Shown in pieces: positions 31,878 through 42,006 of a DNA stretch of 64,000 nucleotides; position 1 is the stretch's first letter, and each line of letters starts with the position of its first letter. The stretch comes from Trueperaceae bacterium. Its GTDB lineage: Bacteria; Deinococcota; Deinococci; Deinococcales; Trueperaceae. The DNA is taken from the NCBI GenBank assembly GCA_030147925.1, contig JASBUK010000011.1, positions 1 to 64,000 on the forward strand, read 5' to 3'. A program made the translations under genes and the position numbers. The notes beneath the pieces are model-generated. The model was not told where the DNA came from. It was given only the letters and a program-made list of their open reading frames with translations, and did no database searches.

Positions 31878-34870
31878 ACGAACATAATCAAGACAAGCAA
31901 ATTGATATTGCCGATATCCGCAAACGCTTAAGCGAAAGCCAGGGTAAGGCCTATTGGCGCAGTCTTGACGAGTTGGCCGAAACCGAGGAATTTCAGGAGT
32001 TTTTGCACCAGGAATTCCCGCGGCAGGCCGCACCGCTACAAAGCTCGCTCAATCGGCGCGATTTTATGAAGCTCTTGGGGGCTTCGCTGGCACTCGCCGG
32101 TCTTGCTGCTTGTGCCGCCCCTGTTAGGGAAAGCGAGAAGATCGTTCCTTATGTGCGAGCGCCCGAGGAGGTCGTGCCTGGCAAACCGCTCTTTTACGCC
32201 AGCGCTATAACGAGTGGCGGCTATGCCAGCGGCGTGCTGGTCGAAAGCCACATGGGTCGGCCTACCAAGATAGAGGGCAACCCCGATCATCCTGCCAGCC
32301 TTGGCGCTACTGACAGCATGATGCAGGCTTCGGTGCTGACGCTCTATGACCCCGACCGCTCACAAAATGTCAGCCAAGAGGGCAATATGAGCACCTGGGA
32401 AGATGCCACGGCGGCTCTTAGCGCGGCCTTAGCAGGGCTTGAAGATGGCGAAGGCTTACACATCTTAAGCGGAACGATCACATCACCGACGCTAACAAGC
32501 CAGCTAAATCAGGTGCTCGGCAAATACCCTGAAGCCCGCTGGCATCAGTACGACCCCAGCCACAGCGATAACGTTCTAACAGGTGCGGAGTTGGCCTTTG
32601 GGGAGGCCGTACAGACTCGTTATGAGCTAAGCGAAGCCGAAGTCATCCTTTCGCTTGGTGCCGACTTTTTGGGTAGCGGCCCTGGCAAACTTCGTTACAC
32701 GCGTGAATATTCCAGAAGACGCCGTGTGTATGACGAAGAACATGCTGAAATGAACCGCCTTTATCTGGTAGAGAGCACTCCCAGCATCACCGGTTCGGTA
32801 GCCGATCACCGTTTGCCGCTGCGCGACGCCGAAATTGAAGCATTGGCTCGAGCCCTTGCCGAAGAATTCGGCATCGAAGCGCAGGCAAGCGGCAGGCCCG
32901 AAGCGGTATCGGCTGAGTGGTTTGAGGCGCTGCTTGAAGATTTGCAAGAAGCACGCGGCAAGAGCCTAGTTATTGCCGGCGCCGAGCAATCCCCCGCCGT
33001 TCACGTGCTGGCCCACGCTATTAACGAGGCTCTGGGCAATGTCGGCCAGACTGTTATCTACAGCGAACCGGTTGCAGCCAACCCTGTTAACCAATTGGCC
33101 TCGCTGACCACGCTGGTAAACGACATGAACGCTGACAAGGTCAACACCCTAGTCATGATTGGCGGCAACCCGGTCTACAACGCTCCGGCTGATTTAAACT
33201 TTGCCGCAGCCTTAAACAAGGTGCCGCTGAGCGTGCATTTAAGCATGTATCAGGACGAAACCTCGGCAGTTAGCACCTGGCATATCCCGCAAACGCACGA
33301 GTTAGAAACCTGGAGTGATGCTCGAGCCTTTGACGGTACCGCTACCATCATGCAGCCGCTGATTGCTCCCTTTTATGGTGGCAAATCGGCCCATGAGCTG
33401 TTAGCAGCCGTTCTGGGTGAAACCGAGACCAACTCCTATGACGTGATTCGCGCTTTTTGGCGCGAGCAGGCCGAAGGTGATTTTGATGCCTTCTGGCGCA
33501 ACACCGTCTATCGCGGCGTGGTCGAAGGCACCGAGCTAAAAACCAAGGAAGTATCACTCACAGCCGAGATTCCCGCCCCCAGTGCCACAGCAAACGGCGA
33601 AGCCCTGGAAGTCGTTTTCCGACCTGATCCCAGCATCGGCAGTGGAGAATACGCCAACAACGGCTGGCTGCAAGAGTTGCCCAAACCCTTTACCAAACTC
33701 ACCTGGGACAATGCCGCTTTAGTTGGCCCGGCTACTGCCGAACGCCTTAACCTACGCCAGGACGACGTGGTTGAACTTAGTTTAGACGGGCGTTCGGTTG
33801 AGGCCCCGGTATTTATCCTGCCCGGACAGGCCGATAACGTAGTCACTTTGCATTTAGGTTATGGCCGCAGCAATGCTGGCAATGTCGGCACTGGTGCTGG
33901 TTTTAACGCCTATGCTCTGCGCAATTCTGAAAATCCCTGGTCGGCTACGGAACTTAGTTTAAGTAAGACTGGTGAACGCTACAAACTTAGCAGCACACAG
34001 ATTCACTTCAGCATGGATGGCCGCAATCTGGTGCGCAGCGGTACGCTGGCAGAATACGAGGAAAATCCCGAATTCGTTGAAGAGATGGAACACATTGTCG
34101 AATCGGACCTCTATACCGATTGGGAATACAACAGCTATGCCTGGGGCATGGTTATCGATCAGACGGTCTGCACCGGCTGCAATGCCTGTGTCACTGCCTG
34201 CCAAGCCGAAAACAATATTCCTATCGTAGGTAAAGATGAGGTCGCCATCGGACGGGAGATGCATTGGATCAGGGTTGACAGCTACTACCGGGGAGATTTG
34301 GACAACCCCGAGCTTTTGCATCAACCGCTTCCCTGTATGCAGTGCGAAAAGGCTCCCTGTGAGCCCGTTTGCCCGGTTGGCGCAACCATGCACGATACCG
34401 AAGGCCTCAATGTCATGGTCTACAACCGCTGCGTAGGCACACGCTACTGCTCTAACAACTGCCCCTATAAGGTGCGTCGCTTTAATTATCTGCAGTACGC
34501 CGAGCTGGAAGAAAATGCCTTTGCCATGCAGAAGAACCCCGATGTGACCGTGCGCAGCCGTGGCGTGATGGAAAAGTGCACCTATTGCACCCAGCGCATC
34601 AACACCGCTCGCATCCAAGCAGAGCTCGAGCACCGCAGCATTCAAGACGGCGAGGTCGTCACCGCCTGTCAGGCCGCCTGCCCGGCGGAAGCCATCGTCT
34701 TTGGTGATATCAACGACCCGGGAAGCAAGGTCACTGCGTATAAGGCTTCACCACTTAACTACGGTCTCTTAACCGAGCTGAATACCTTCCCACGCACCAC
34801 CTACTTAGCCAAACTGAGAAACCCGAATCCGGCGCTGCTTGCCGCTGGCGAAGAGGGAGGGCGGGCATGA
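31874..34870 (+). CDS. actB: Alternative complex III molybdopterin-like/iron-sulfur subunit ActB
   Basis: 998 aa fusing a molybdopterin-oxidoreductase-like domain (no cofactor in known ACIII) to a four-cluster ferredoxin domain. Twin-arginine signal RRDFMKLLGA (61-70) ends in lipobox LAAC with Cys80, so the protein should be Tat-exported and lipidated. Cysteine clusters: CTGCNACVTAC from residue 766, CMQCEKAPCEPVC, CVGTRYCSNNC and CTYCT...CQAAC, enough for three 4Fe-4S and one 3Fe-4S or 4Fe-4S. ATG 31874 overlaps the actA stop; an earlier GTG (31865) is less likely. Confidence 0.95.
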   Translation: MNEHNQDKQIDIADIRKRLSESQGKAYWRSLDELAETEEFQEFLHQEFPRQAAPLQSSLNRRDFMKLLGASLALAGLAACAAPVRESEKIVPYVRAPEEVVPGKPLFYASAITSGGYASGVLVESHMGRPTKIEGNPDHPASLGATDSMMQASVLTLYDPDRSQNVSQEGNMSTWEDATAALSAALAGLEDGEGLHILSGTITSPTLTSQLNQVLGKYPEARWHQYDPSHSDNVLTGAELAFGEAVQTRYELSEAEVILSLGADFLGSGPGKLRYTREYSRRRRVYDEEHAEMNRLYLVESTPSITGSVADHRLPLRDAEIEALARALAEEFGIEAQASGRPEAVSAEWFEALLEDLQEARGKSLVIAGAEQSPAVHVLAHAINEALGNVGQTVIYSEPVAANPVNQLASLTTLVNDMNADKVNTLVMIGGNPVYNAPADLNFAAALNKVPLSVHLSMYQDETSAVSTWHIPQTHELETWSDARAFDGTATIMQPLIAPFYGGKSAHELLAAVLGETETNSYDVIRAFWREQAEGDFDAFWRNTVYRGVVEGTELKTKEVSLTAEIPAPSATANGEALEVVFRPDPSIGSGEYANNGWLQELPKPFTKLTWDNAALVGPATAERLNLRQDDVVELSLDGRSVEAPVFILPGQADNVVTLHLGYGRSNAGNVGTGAGFNAYALRNSENPWSATELSLSKTGERYKLSSTQIHFSMDGRNLVRSGTLAEYEENPEFVEEMEHIVESDLYTDWEYNSYAWGMVIDQTVCTGCNACVTACQAENNIPIVGKDEVAIGREMHWIRVDSYYRGDLDNPELLHQPLPCMQCEKAPCEPVCPVGATMHDTEGLNVMVYNRCVGTRYCSNNCPYKVRRFNYLQYAELEENAFAMQKNPDVTVRSRGVMEKCTYCTQRINTARIQAELEHRSIQDGEVVTACQAACPAEAIVFGDINDPGSKVTAYKASPLNYGLLTELNTFPRTTYLAKLRNPNPALLAAGEEGGRA

Positions 34871-36279
34871 CCGTTAAACCAAGAGATGCCCGAAAAGTGA
34901 TCGAAACAGATCGCGTCATCGCCCCCGGACAAAGTTATGGCAGCGTTGACGATGCCGTAAACTCGCCGGTACTCCTCCCTTTGGGCAGAACAAAGCTGTG
35001 GTGGTTTATCGGTTTTGGGATTGCCTTTTCCCTGTTGATGCTTTATCTTTACACGGTCATTTATCTGATCGTCACCGGCATCGGTATTTTCGGCAACAAC
35101 ATTCCAGTTGCTTGGGCCTTCCCTATCATCAACTTCGTCTGGTGGATCGGTATCGGCCACGCAGGTACGCTGATTTCCGCCATCTTGCTGCTCTTTAGGC
35201 AAGACTGGCGTACCTCGATCAACCGCTTTGCCGAGGCCATGACGCTCTTTGCCGTGGCGGTGGCCGGTCTGTATCCGATTCTGCACTTGGGCAGACCCTG
35301 GGTGTTTTACTGGCTTTTCCCCTATCCCAACACCATGGGTCTCTGGCCCCAGTTCCGCAGCCCGCTTGACTGGGACGTCTGGGCCATCTCGACTTATGCC
35401 AGCGTTTCAATGTTTTTCTGGTTCATTGGCTTAATTCCCGACTTGGCCACCTTGCGTGACCGCTCTGAAAACCGCTTTGCCAAACTAATGTACGGCATGA
35501 TGGCGCTTGGCTGGCGCGGCTCTGCCAAGCACTGGCAGCGCTATCAGCGAGCTTATCTGCTCTTAGCCGCCTTAGCCACCCCGCTGGTGCTCTCGGTACA
35601 CAGCACCATCGCCATGGACTTCGCCGTGGCGCAATTGCCCGGCTGGAACAACACCGTGTCGCCACCTTTCTTTGTGGCGGGTGCGGTCTTTGCCGGTTTT
35701 GCCATGGTGCTGCTCTTGGCCATTCCGCTGCGTAAGGTCTTTGGGCTTGAAGGCCTGATCACCAAGAAGCACCTGGACAACGCCTCAAAGGTCATGCTGG
35801 CCACCGGCTTGATCGTGCTTTACGGCTACGTCATCGAAATCTTCACCGCCTGGTACAGCGGCGTCGAATTTGAGCGCTTTATGGCCTTCAATCGCATGTT
35901 TGGCAACTACGGCTGGTCGTTCTGGGCGCTGATCTTCTTTAACAGCGTGGCTATTCAACCGCTGTGGTCAAAACGGGTCAGGAACAGTCCTATAGCGCTA
36001 TTTATAATTGCCATCTCTGTCTCAATCGGTATGTGGCTCGAGCGCTTCGTCATCATCGTGGTAAGCCTTACTCGCGACTTTTTGCCCTCATCCTGGGGTG
36101 ACTACTCCGGTACTCTCTGGGACTGGTCACTTTACATAGGCTCTTTTGGCCTTTTCTTAACGCTCTTTTTCCTGTTCATTCGCTTCCTGCCGTCCATTGC
36201 GGTTGCCGAGATCAAGGAACTCGTACACCACACTAATCATTCAGAATCACATGAAGCGCCTCCCACGGAGGTAAGTTAA
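34867..36279 (+). CDS. actC: Alternative complex III quinol-binding membrane subunit ActC (NrfD-like)
   Basis: 470 aa, NrfD/PsrC family, with about ten membrane segments (for example [20 protein letters not shown] near 43-62 and [18 protein letters not shown] near 93-110). It binds menaquinol and passes electrons to the ActB clusters. The cytoplasmic ends are charged; the His/Glu-rich C-terminus ([12 protein letters not shown]) is notable. The start overlaps actB by ATGA. Confidence 0.94.
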   Translation: MTVKPRDARKVIETDRVIAPGQSYGSVDDAVNSPVLLPLGRTKLWWFIGFGIAFSLLMLYLYTVIYLIVTGIGIFGNNIPVAWAFPIINFVWWIGIGHAGTLISAILLLFRQDWRTSINRFAEAMTLFAVAVAGLYPILHLGRPWVFYWLFPYPNTMGLWPQFRSPLDWDVWAISTYASVSMFFWFIGLIPDLATLRDRSENRFAKLMYGMMALGWRGSAKHWQRYQRAYLLLAALATPLVLSVHSTIAMDFAVAQLPGWNNTVSPPFFVAGAVFAGFAMVLLLAIPLRKVFGLEGLITKKHLDNASKVMLATGLIVLYGYVIEIFTAWYSGVEFERFMAFNRMFGNYGWSFWALIFFNSVAIQPLWSKRVRNSPIALFIIAISVSIGMWLERFVIIVVSLTRDFLPSSWGDYSGTLWDWSLYIGSFGLFLTLFFLFIRFLPSIAVAEIKELVHHTNHSESHEAPPTEVS

Positions 36280-36839
36280 TGAGTGATACCACACAAGTTA
36301 ACACCGTTAATAAGGAAATTTTCGGCTTGGCCGCCGAATTCAACGAACCCGAGGAAATCCTTGAGGCTGCCAACCGCGCCAGAGAAGCCGGTTATAAAAA
36401 GATGGACGCCTATACGCCTTTCCCGATTCCTGATTTGGACGAGGCGCTGGGTATGACCAATACCCGCCTGGGCTGGCTGGTGCTCATCATGGGCATCATC
36501 GGCGGCACTACCGGCTTTTTTATGCAGTGGTACGCCAACGTCATTTTCTATCCACTTAATATTGGCGGCAAACCGCTCAACAGTTGGCCTAACTTCATCG
36601 TCATCACCTTCGAGTTCACCATTCTATTTGCAGCCTTTACCGCCGGGCTATTCATGCTTGCCCGCAATGGTCTGCCCCAGCTTTATCACCCGATTTTCAA
36701 TACTCCCAACTTTGCCAGCGCCACCCGCGACAAGTTTTTTCTGTGTATAGAAGCCAAGGATAAAAACTTTGACCCAGAAAAGACTCGCAGTTTCTTAGAG
36801 AGCCTAAACCCCAATCAGGTCTCGGAAGTCGAGCGCTAA
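36279..36839 (+). CDS. actD: Alternative complex III membrane subunit ActD
   Basis: 186 aa (DUF3341 family). An N-terminal soluble part (FGLAAEFNEPEEILEAANRA, GYKKMDAYTPFPIPDLDEAL) precedes two membrane segments (about 64-84 and 108-128). It caps the complex on the cytoplasmic side. The ATG shares a base with the actC stop (TAATG). Confidence 0.92.
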   Translation: MSDTTQVNTVNKEIFGLAAEFNEPEEILEAANRAREAGYKKMDAYTPFPIPDLDEALGMTNTRLGWLVLIMGIIGGTTGFFMQWYANVIFYPLNIGGKPLNSWPNFIVITFEFTILFAAFTAGLFMLARNGLPQLYHPIFNTPNFASATRDKFFLCIEAKDKNFDPEKTRSFLESLNPNQVSEVER

Positions 36840-36849
36840 GGACTTGTCT

Positions 36850-37452
36850 ATGACCAAGAACAGATTTCCCTTAAAACGTCGCTTAAAGCTAGCGCTGCCC
36901 CTTATGGTAGTTTTCTTGCTGCTCAGTGGCTGTGGTCGTAACATGTTTGACCAGCCCAAATACACCGCCAGCAGCGGCAGCAGCCTCTTTGAAGACGGCT
37001 CTTCGGCTCGTCCCATATTGGAAGGAACTGTCTCCCGGGAGTTTGGCAACCTAAACCCAGCCTTTTTAAGCGGCCAAGACGAAACCGGTTTTCTGACCGA
37101 ATTGCCGCTTCCGCTTAGCGAAGACTTGTTACTGCGCGGTCAACAGCGCTACAACATCTACTGCGCCGTATGCCACAACTACTCCGGTGATGGCCGGGGC
37201 ATAATCGTCCAAAAGGGTTTCCCACAACCGACTTCGTTCCAGGACCAGCGGCTGCGCGACGCCCCGGTTGGCTATTTCTATAACGCTATCACCAACGGCT
37301 TTGGGCGTATGAACAGCTATGCTTATCGCATTCCACCCGAGGATCGTTGGGCCATTGCCGGCTATATTCGCGCCTTGCAAGTCAGTCAAAACGCCACCCT
37401 TGACGACGTTCCTGAAGACGTGCGTCCGCAGCTTACGGGGGCCAGTCAATGA
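36850..37452 (+). CDS. actE: Alternative complex III monohaem cytochrome c lipoprotein ActE
   Basis: 200 aa; signal peptide with lipobox LSGC and a cytochrome c domain with CAVCH (from residue 105) and an axial methionine candidate in FGRMNSYAYRIPPEDRWAI. It accepts electrons from ActA and is the likely exit to a soluble or membrane cytochrome. I use ATG 36850 because AAGGA lies 7 bases upstream; the frame opens at a TTG two codons earlier. Confidence 0.93.
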   Translation: MTKNRFPLKRRLKLALPLMVVFLLLSGCGRNMFDQPKYTASSGSSLFEDGSSARPILEGTVSREFGNLNPAFLSGQDETGFLTELPLPLSEDLLLRGQQRYNIYCAVCHNYSGDGRGIIVQKGFPQPTSFQDQRLRDAPVGYFYNAITNGFGRMNSYAYRIPPEDRWAIAGYIRALQVSQNATLDDVPEDVRPQLTGASQ

Positions 37453-38645
37453 TGCAAAACTATACACACACAGCAGCTCTTAACCGCTTTCAACGAATCG
37501 CCCTTATCGTGGGCATTATCGGTCTGGTGCTCATGCTCATCGGCGCTTTCACCGGGCTCGAGCTCTTCTTCCAGTCTTACCTCTTCGCCTTTTTGTTCTG
37601 GCTTGGCCTGTCGCTGGGCAGTTTAGTCCTACTGTTTATCCACTACGCCGCGGGCGGTCCCTGGGGCGTCATGGTTCGCCGCCCCTTAGAAGCGGCCACC
37701 ATGGTCTTGCCGGTGCTGGCTCTGCTCTTTATCCCGCTGCTTTTTGGCTTAGGTGAGCTTTACGAGTGGACTCATGCCGACGTGGTGCAGGAAACCCCGC
37801 TACTGCAAGCCAAAGCCGGTTACTTAAACATCCCGTTTTTTACCATCCGTGCCGCCATCTACTTCATCATCTGGATTGGCGGGGCCATAATTTATTATCG
37901 CTACTCACAGCGGCAAGATAAAGATTACAACCCCGGTGTGGCTCAGCGTATGAGAAGATGGAGCGCCCCAGGCATCATCCTTTACATCATGACCATGACC
38001 TTTGCCGCCTTTGACTGGGGCATGTCTTTAGAGCCCGAGTGGTTCTCCGGTATCTATGGGGTTCTGTTCATGATCGGTCAGGCCATCTCAGCAGTTGCGC
38101 TGATGATATTAATCATAGTGATTTACGGCAACCGCAAACCGCTCTCAGATATCGTCAACCCCACACGTGTTCAGGACTTGGGCAACTTCCTCATGGCCTT
38201 TGCCATGTTCTGGGCCTATGTTCAGGCCTCGCAATTGATCATTCTGTGGTCTAACAACGTCGTTGAGACCAATACCTGGTATGTCCTGCGTTTTAACAAC
38301 CAGTGGGTTGGTCTGGGTACCTTTGTCTACGTCTTTCACTTCTTTGTTCCCTTTTTGATCCTGTTCTCGCGCTGGGTCAAACGTAAGATACGGGCGCTGA
38401 CCTGGATTGCCATCTGGATGCTTTTTATGCGTCTGGTAGACCTCTTCTGGACTATCATCCCGCCCTTTGCCCGAGAGGGCTTCCCGCTGAAGTGGCTTGA
38501 TGTAGTCGCGGTAATCGGCTTAGGCGGCATTTGGTTGGCTGTCTTTGCCTACTACTTAAAGTCAAGCCCGCTACTGCCAGTTAATGATCCCCTTAGCCAA
38601 ACTGCACCCAGCACGCACGGCGCCGAGGCGGTAAGTCATGGCTAA
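37449..38645 (+). CDS. actF: Alternative complex III membrane subunit ActF (NrfD-like)
   Basis: 398 aa, the second NrfD-like subunit, about ten membrane segments (for example IVGIIGLVLMLIGAF near 20-34 and TFVYVFHFFVPFLILF near 293-308). Together with ActC it forms the membrane core and may take part in proton transfer. Coupled to actE by ATGA. It ends inside the start of the next gene by 8 bases. Confidence 0.93.
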   Translation: MMQNYTHTAALNRFQRIALIVGIIGLVLMLIGAFTGLELFFQSYLFAFLFWLGLSLGSLVLLFIHYAAGGPWGVMVRRPLEAATMVLPVLALLFIPLLFGLGELYEWTHADVVQETPLLQAKAGYLNIPFFTIRAAIYFIIWIGGAIIYYRYSQRQDKDYNPGVAQRMRRWSAPGIILYIMTMTFAAFDWGMSLEPEWFSGIYGVLFMIGQAISAVALMILIIVIYGNRKPLSDIVNPTRVQDLGNFLMAFAMFWAYVQASQLIILWSNNVVETNTWYVLRFNNQWVGLGTFVYVFHFFVPFLILFSRWVKRKIRALTWIAIWMLFMRLVDLFWTIIPPFAREGFPLKWLDVVAVIGLGGIWLAVFAYYLKSSPLLPVNDPLSQTAPSTHGAEAVSHG

Positions 38646-39852
38646 TCGTCCTGAAAATCGTACGGAGCGAGATTACTTAGTCAGCGAAAAGGGCCTGCGA
38701 CAGCTGTTTGTGCTTGGTGGTCTTGGCTCAGTGTTAATCATAGTCATAATTTTGGTCTTGTTGTCTGCTTTTCCAAAACCGGTTTATAAGCCACTGGACC
38801 GCAGTCAGCTCGAGCAAACCGTTGCCGAAGCCGCCGCTAAGCTCGAAGCCTACAACGTAGCCGAAGACGGCAGCGTGACCGTTCCGATAGATCGGGCGAT
38901 AACGCTGGTAGCCGAACGGGGCGTCAGCGCGCCATTTAGCTTAGCCCAAACTACACCAGAAGCCCCTGGTGGAGCTGCCATTACCGAACTGCCCGATGGT
39001 GAATCGCTCTTTGTCAGCAGTTGTGCCGCCTGTCACCAGGCCACCGGTCAGGGCATTCCTGGTGCTTTCCCGCCGCTGGCAAACAACGTGCCGGCGCTGT
39101 TCCAGGCCGAAGGGGGCCGCGACTATCTTGCGAACGTGTTGCTTTATGGTCTGCAAGGCGAAATTGAAGTTGCCGGGCAAAGTTATAACGGCGTTATGCC
39201 CGCCTGGCAGCAACTGGCTGACGAAGAGATAGCGGCGATTTTGAACTATACGCTTGGTGGCTGGGACAATGCCGAACTCCTGCCCGCTAATTTCGCAGAT
39301 TATAGCGCCGAGGATATCGCTGCTAAACGTGGTCAGGACTTAAACGCTCAGCAAGTCTATGAAATCCGTCAGGCACTGGAAATACCCAGTCTCGACGAAC
39401 TGCCCTTAGCGGTACAAGCCGCCCCAGGCGAAGCCAAGCCAGCCGCTTTTGATTGGCAAACTTTAGGCGCTAACGCCTACGCTAACTGCGCAGCTTGCCA
39501 CCAGGGCAATGGGCAAGGTATTCCCGGGGCTTTCCCGCCCTTAGCCGGCAATCTGGCCAAGATTTATAATCTTGAAGGTGGCCGTGAGTATCTCATAAAC
39601 GTGCTCCTTTATGGCTTACAGGGTCAGATTAACGCCTCGGGTCAGAGCTATAACAGTGTCATGCCGGCCTGGCCGCAACTGGGTGAAGAAAACATTGCCG
39701 CGGTGCTAAACTACGGGCTGACGAGTTGGGACAATGAGACCTTGCTCAATGACTTCAGCCCCATCTTGCCCGAAGGGGTGGCCGCCCAAAATGGTCAAGG
39801 CCTGAGCCCTCAACAAGTGCTCGAGCAAAGGCAGAGTTTAGGGCTAGAATAA
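38638..39852 (+). CDS. Membrane-anchored di-haem cytochrome c with duplicated domain
   Basis: 404 aa: a cytoplasmic start, one membrane segment (about 24-44), then two class I cytochrome c domains with CAACH at residues 129-133 and 284-288. The two modules repeat nearly word for word (QGIPGAFPPLA, GGR(D/E)YL, VLLYGLQG, QSYN(G/S)VMPAWPQL), so they arose by tandem duplication of about 155 residues. It is coupled to actF and ended by a terminator. It probably takes electrons from ActE to a terminal oxidase encoded elsewhere. Confidence 0.88.
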   Translation: MANRPENRTERDYLVSEKGLRQLFVLGGLGSVLIIVIILVLLSAFPKPVYKPLDRSQLEQTVAEAAAKLEAYNVAEDGSVTVPIDRAITLVAERGVSAPFSLAQTTPEAPGGAAITELPDGESLFVSSCAACHQATGQGIPGAFPPLANNVPALFQAEGGRDYLANVLLYGLQGEIEVAGQSYNGVMPAWQQLADEEIAAILNYTLGGWDNAELLPANFADYSAEDIAAKRGQDLNAQQVYEIRQALEIPSLDELPLAVQAAPGEAKPAAFDWQTLGANAYANCAACHQGNGQGIPGAFPPLAGNLAKIYNLEGGREYLINVLLYGLQGQINASGQSYNSVMPAWPQLGEENIAAVLNYGLTSWDNETLLNDFSPILPEGVAAQNGQGLSPQQVLEQRQSLGLE

Positions 39853-39872
39853 ACCCCCGATCAAGTTTTTAT

Positions 39873-39905
39873 GAGCAGCAAGCCTAGTGCTTCGCTGCTC
39901 TTTTT
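39873..39905 (+). terminator. Terminator of the complex III operon
   Basis: GAGCAGC (39873-39879) pairs with GCTGCTC (39894-39900) and is followed by TTTTT. Confidence 0.8.
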
Positions 39906-39948
39906 CGATAGGCAAGAATGACTCAAAAGCTTCAAGAGGAATCACCGC

Positions 39949-40932
39949 ATGCAAGCAAAAGTGTTTATCAGCCGCGACCTCCCCCAAAACGGCATCAGTG
40001 CTTTAGAACAAGCCGGGCTTAAGATTGACGTCTATCCCGGCGAGCTGCCCCCGTCACGAACGGAGTTGCTTAAGCGTGTAAAAGGTTGTGACGCCCTATT
40101 GACGCTGCTATCTGAACGCGTTGATGATGAATTGCTTACCGCAGCCGGTCCTCAACTAAAGGTAATTGCCAACTTTGCCGTAGGTTATGACAACATTGAC
40201 CTAGTAGCCTGTAGTAAACGCGGCATAGCCGTAAGCAATACCCCCGGCGTACTCACCGAAGCCACCGCGGATCACGCGATGATGTTGCTCTTAGCCACCG
40301 CTCGCCGCGTGCTTGAAGGAGACCGACTGGTACGTCAGGGGCAGTGGCGGGGCTGGGCTCCCCTGCAACTACTCGGTGTCGAAGTCAGCGGACAAACGTT
40401 GGGCATTATCGGTATGGGACGTATCGGTTACGCTTTAGCCAAAAGGGCCAAAGCCTTTGGCATGACGGTTCTTTACCACAACCGCTCCCGCCGACTTAAG
40501 GCCGAAACAGAGCTAAGTGTGCGCTATGTTGATAATCTTCATAACTTGCTAAGCCAGAGTGATTTTGTGAGTCTGCACACGCCGCTTACGCCAGAAACGC
40601 ATCATCTGATTGGCCAAGCGGAACTTGCGGTCATGAAGAAAAGTTCCGTGCTAATCAACACCGCACGCGGGCCGATCATCGATGAACAGGCTTTGGTCGA
40701 AGCCTTAAAAACTGCTACTATCTGGGCCGCCGGGCTCGATGTTTTTGAACGGGAACCAAGTCTTAGTGCAGGTTTAGCAGAACTTTCCAATGTCACCCTG
40801 GCACCCCACACGGGTTCCGCTACTCGCCAGACCCGCGAAGCCATGGCAAGACTTTGTGCCACGGCCATCATCGCCGCTTTAAAAGGTGAAGCCGCTCCCA
40901 ATATTCTCAATTCCGAAGTCTTTTCAAGCTGA
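39949..40932 (+). CDS. D-2-hydroxyacid dehydrogenase (glyoxylate/hydroxypyruvate reductase type)
   Basis: 327 aa of the D-isomer-specific family. NAD(P)-binding loop LGIIGMGRIGYALAKRA (about 147-163) and the catalytic triad in NTARGPIIDEQALVEAL (Arg), FEREPSLSAGL (Glu) and TLAPHTGSATRQTREAM (His) are intact. NFAVGYDNIDL and the GSAT loop favour glyoxylate/hydroxypyruvate reductases. The distant aminotransferase at 1.3-2.5 kb could be metabolically linked. A ribosome site (AAGAGG) precedes the ATG. It is convergent with the next gene, with a 12-base gap. Confidence 0.9.
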   Translation: MQAKVFISRDLPQNGISALEQAGLKIDVYPGELPPSRTELLKRVKGCDALLTLLSERVDDELLTAAGPQLKVIANFAVGYDNIDLVACSKRGIAVSNTPGVLTEATADHAMMLLLATARRVLEGDRLVRQGQWRGWAPLQLLGVEVSGQTLGIIGMGRIGYALAKRAKAFGMTVLYHNRSRRLKAETELSVRYVDNLHNLLSQSDFVSLHTPLTPETHHLIGQAELAVMKKSSVLINTARGPIIDEQALVEALKTATIWAAGLDVFEREPSLSAGLAELSNVTLAPHTGSATRQTREAMARLCATAIIAALKGEAAPNILNSEVFSS

Positions 40933-40944
40933 TTGGCGAGCTAA

Positions 40945-42006
40945 TCAGTAATAGCTTATGTCTCGGTAGCTGACACTGACAGGCTCGAGCACTTCTTCAC
41001 CAAAACGTGTCTGCCACTGTGAGGTCACGCGTTTTATCCAGTTGCCGCGCTCATCCATTTCGTAATCGTATTCAAAGCTAAAAGTCGTTTCACCGCTAGC
41101 GCTTAGGCTCGAGCGCTTAATGACGTTATCAAAGGCATCATAGGCATACTCGTAACGATAAAACAACTCTCCAGCGCTGTCATATTCGGACGATTCCAAT
41201 AAATTGCCTCTGGCATCATAGCGGTTAACGAGTTTATATTCGCTATTGCCAAATGCGTCAGAGGCGATTTCTTCAAGCAGGCGTCCCGCTTCGTTATATT
41301 TGTAAATCACACGGTATTGCAATGCATCTAACTCAAATGCCGCTTCTTCAAGGCGGTTACCCGCTCCATCAAAGGTCTCGACAACACGATAATCCGCTTC
41401 GTCGCCTAAGCTGTAATATTGCGTTGTACGGGTCATGCCTTTACGACTATAGCTGTAGCTGGCTTCGTAGTTGATCCTTTCATCGGCAGCATAGGATATC
41501 TCACGGTCTAGCCTGTCTTGCTCGTCAAAATACGAAACGAGTTTAAAATCCAGCTTGCCGTCGCTATCATAGCCGCTTAAGTCACGTCGCTGCTCATTGT
41601 AGCTGTGTCGCCACAGATAGAGCGGCCTGCCGTCTGCATCATAGCTGGCCTCCTCTACTAACTTATCTCCGTCATAGCTGTAGCTAAAGCGATAGTCAAG
41701 CTTGTTATCAGGCGTATAGCGGCTCATCTCCAGGACACGACCCTGCTGGTCATAACGCGTATCGCTTTCTAGACTGCGGGCCGCTTCCAGCCATTCTCCA
41801 AAACGATTGACATAAGGTGCATTCTCCACCCTGACTCGCGCTACCGGGCCGCGCAGGCCATCATTTAGTAAAGCAGCCTCAGCAGCATTAGTCCTTGTTA
41901 CACGAATTATTAAGCCAACAAGCACTACAGATACAAGTAAGACAATAACTAAAATAATTACGAGGAAGCGTCTCATCCTTTTAAGCTTAGCAAGCTTTGT
42001 ACTCAA
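40945..42006 (-). CDS. Membrane-anchored protein with YD/RHS-like short repeats
   Basis: 353 aa. One N-terminal membrane segment (about 13-33) is followed by a region (about 70-350) built from some dozen imperfect repeats of about 20 residues, with the pattern YD..G.L.Y...YSYD.....E.S (for example SYDADGRPLYLWRHSYN, YDSDGKLDFKLVSYFD, YDSAGELFYRYEYAYD). This resembles YD/RHS repeats or MORN-like strand repeats and should form an extended beta structure outside the membrane. There is no toxin-like C-terminal domain or core sequence of full Rhs proteins. Start TTG 42006; ATG 41976 is an alternative. Function unknown. Confidence 0.75.
   Translation of the reverse strand: MSTKLAKLKRMRRFLVIILVIVLLVSVVLVGLIIRVTRTNAAEAALLNDGLRGPVARVRVENAPYVNRFGEWLEAARSLESDTRYDQQGRVLEMSRYTPDNKLDYRFSYSYDGDKLVEEASYDADGRPLYLWRHSYNEQRRDLSGYDSDGKLDFKLVSYFDEQDRLDREISYAADERINYEASYSYSRKGMTRTTQYYSLGDEADYRVVETFDGAGNRLEEAAFELDALQYRVIYKYNEAGRLLEEIASDAFGNSEYKLVNRYDARGNLLESSEYDSAGELFYRYEYAYDAFDNVIKRSSLSASGETTFSFEYDYEMDERGNWIKRVTSQWQTRFGEEVLEPVSVSYRDISYY

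Noticed and set aside
33959-34645. 228-codon open frame antisense to actB
   Set aside because: A shadow of the ferredoxin-like domain of actB.
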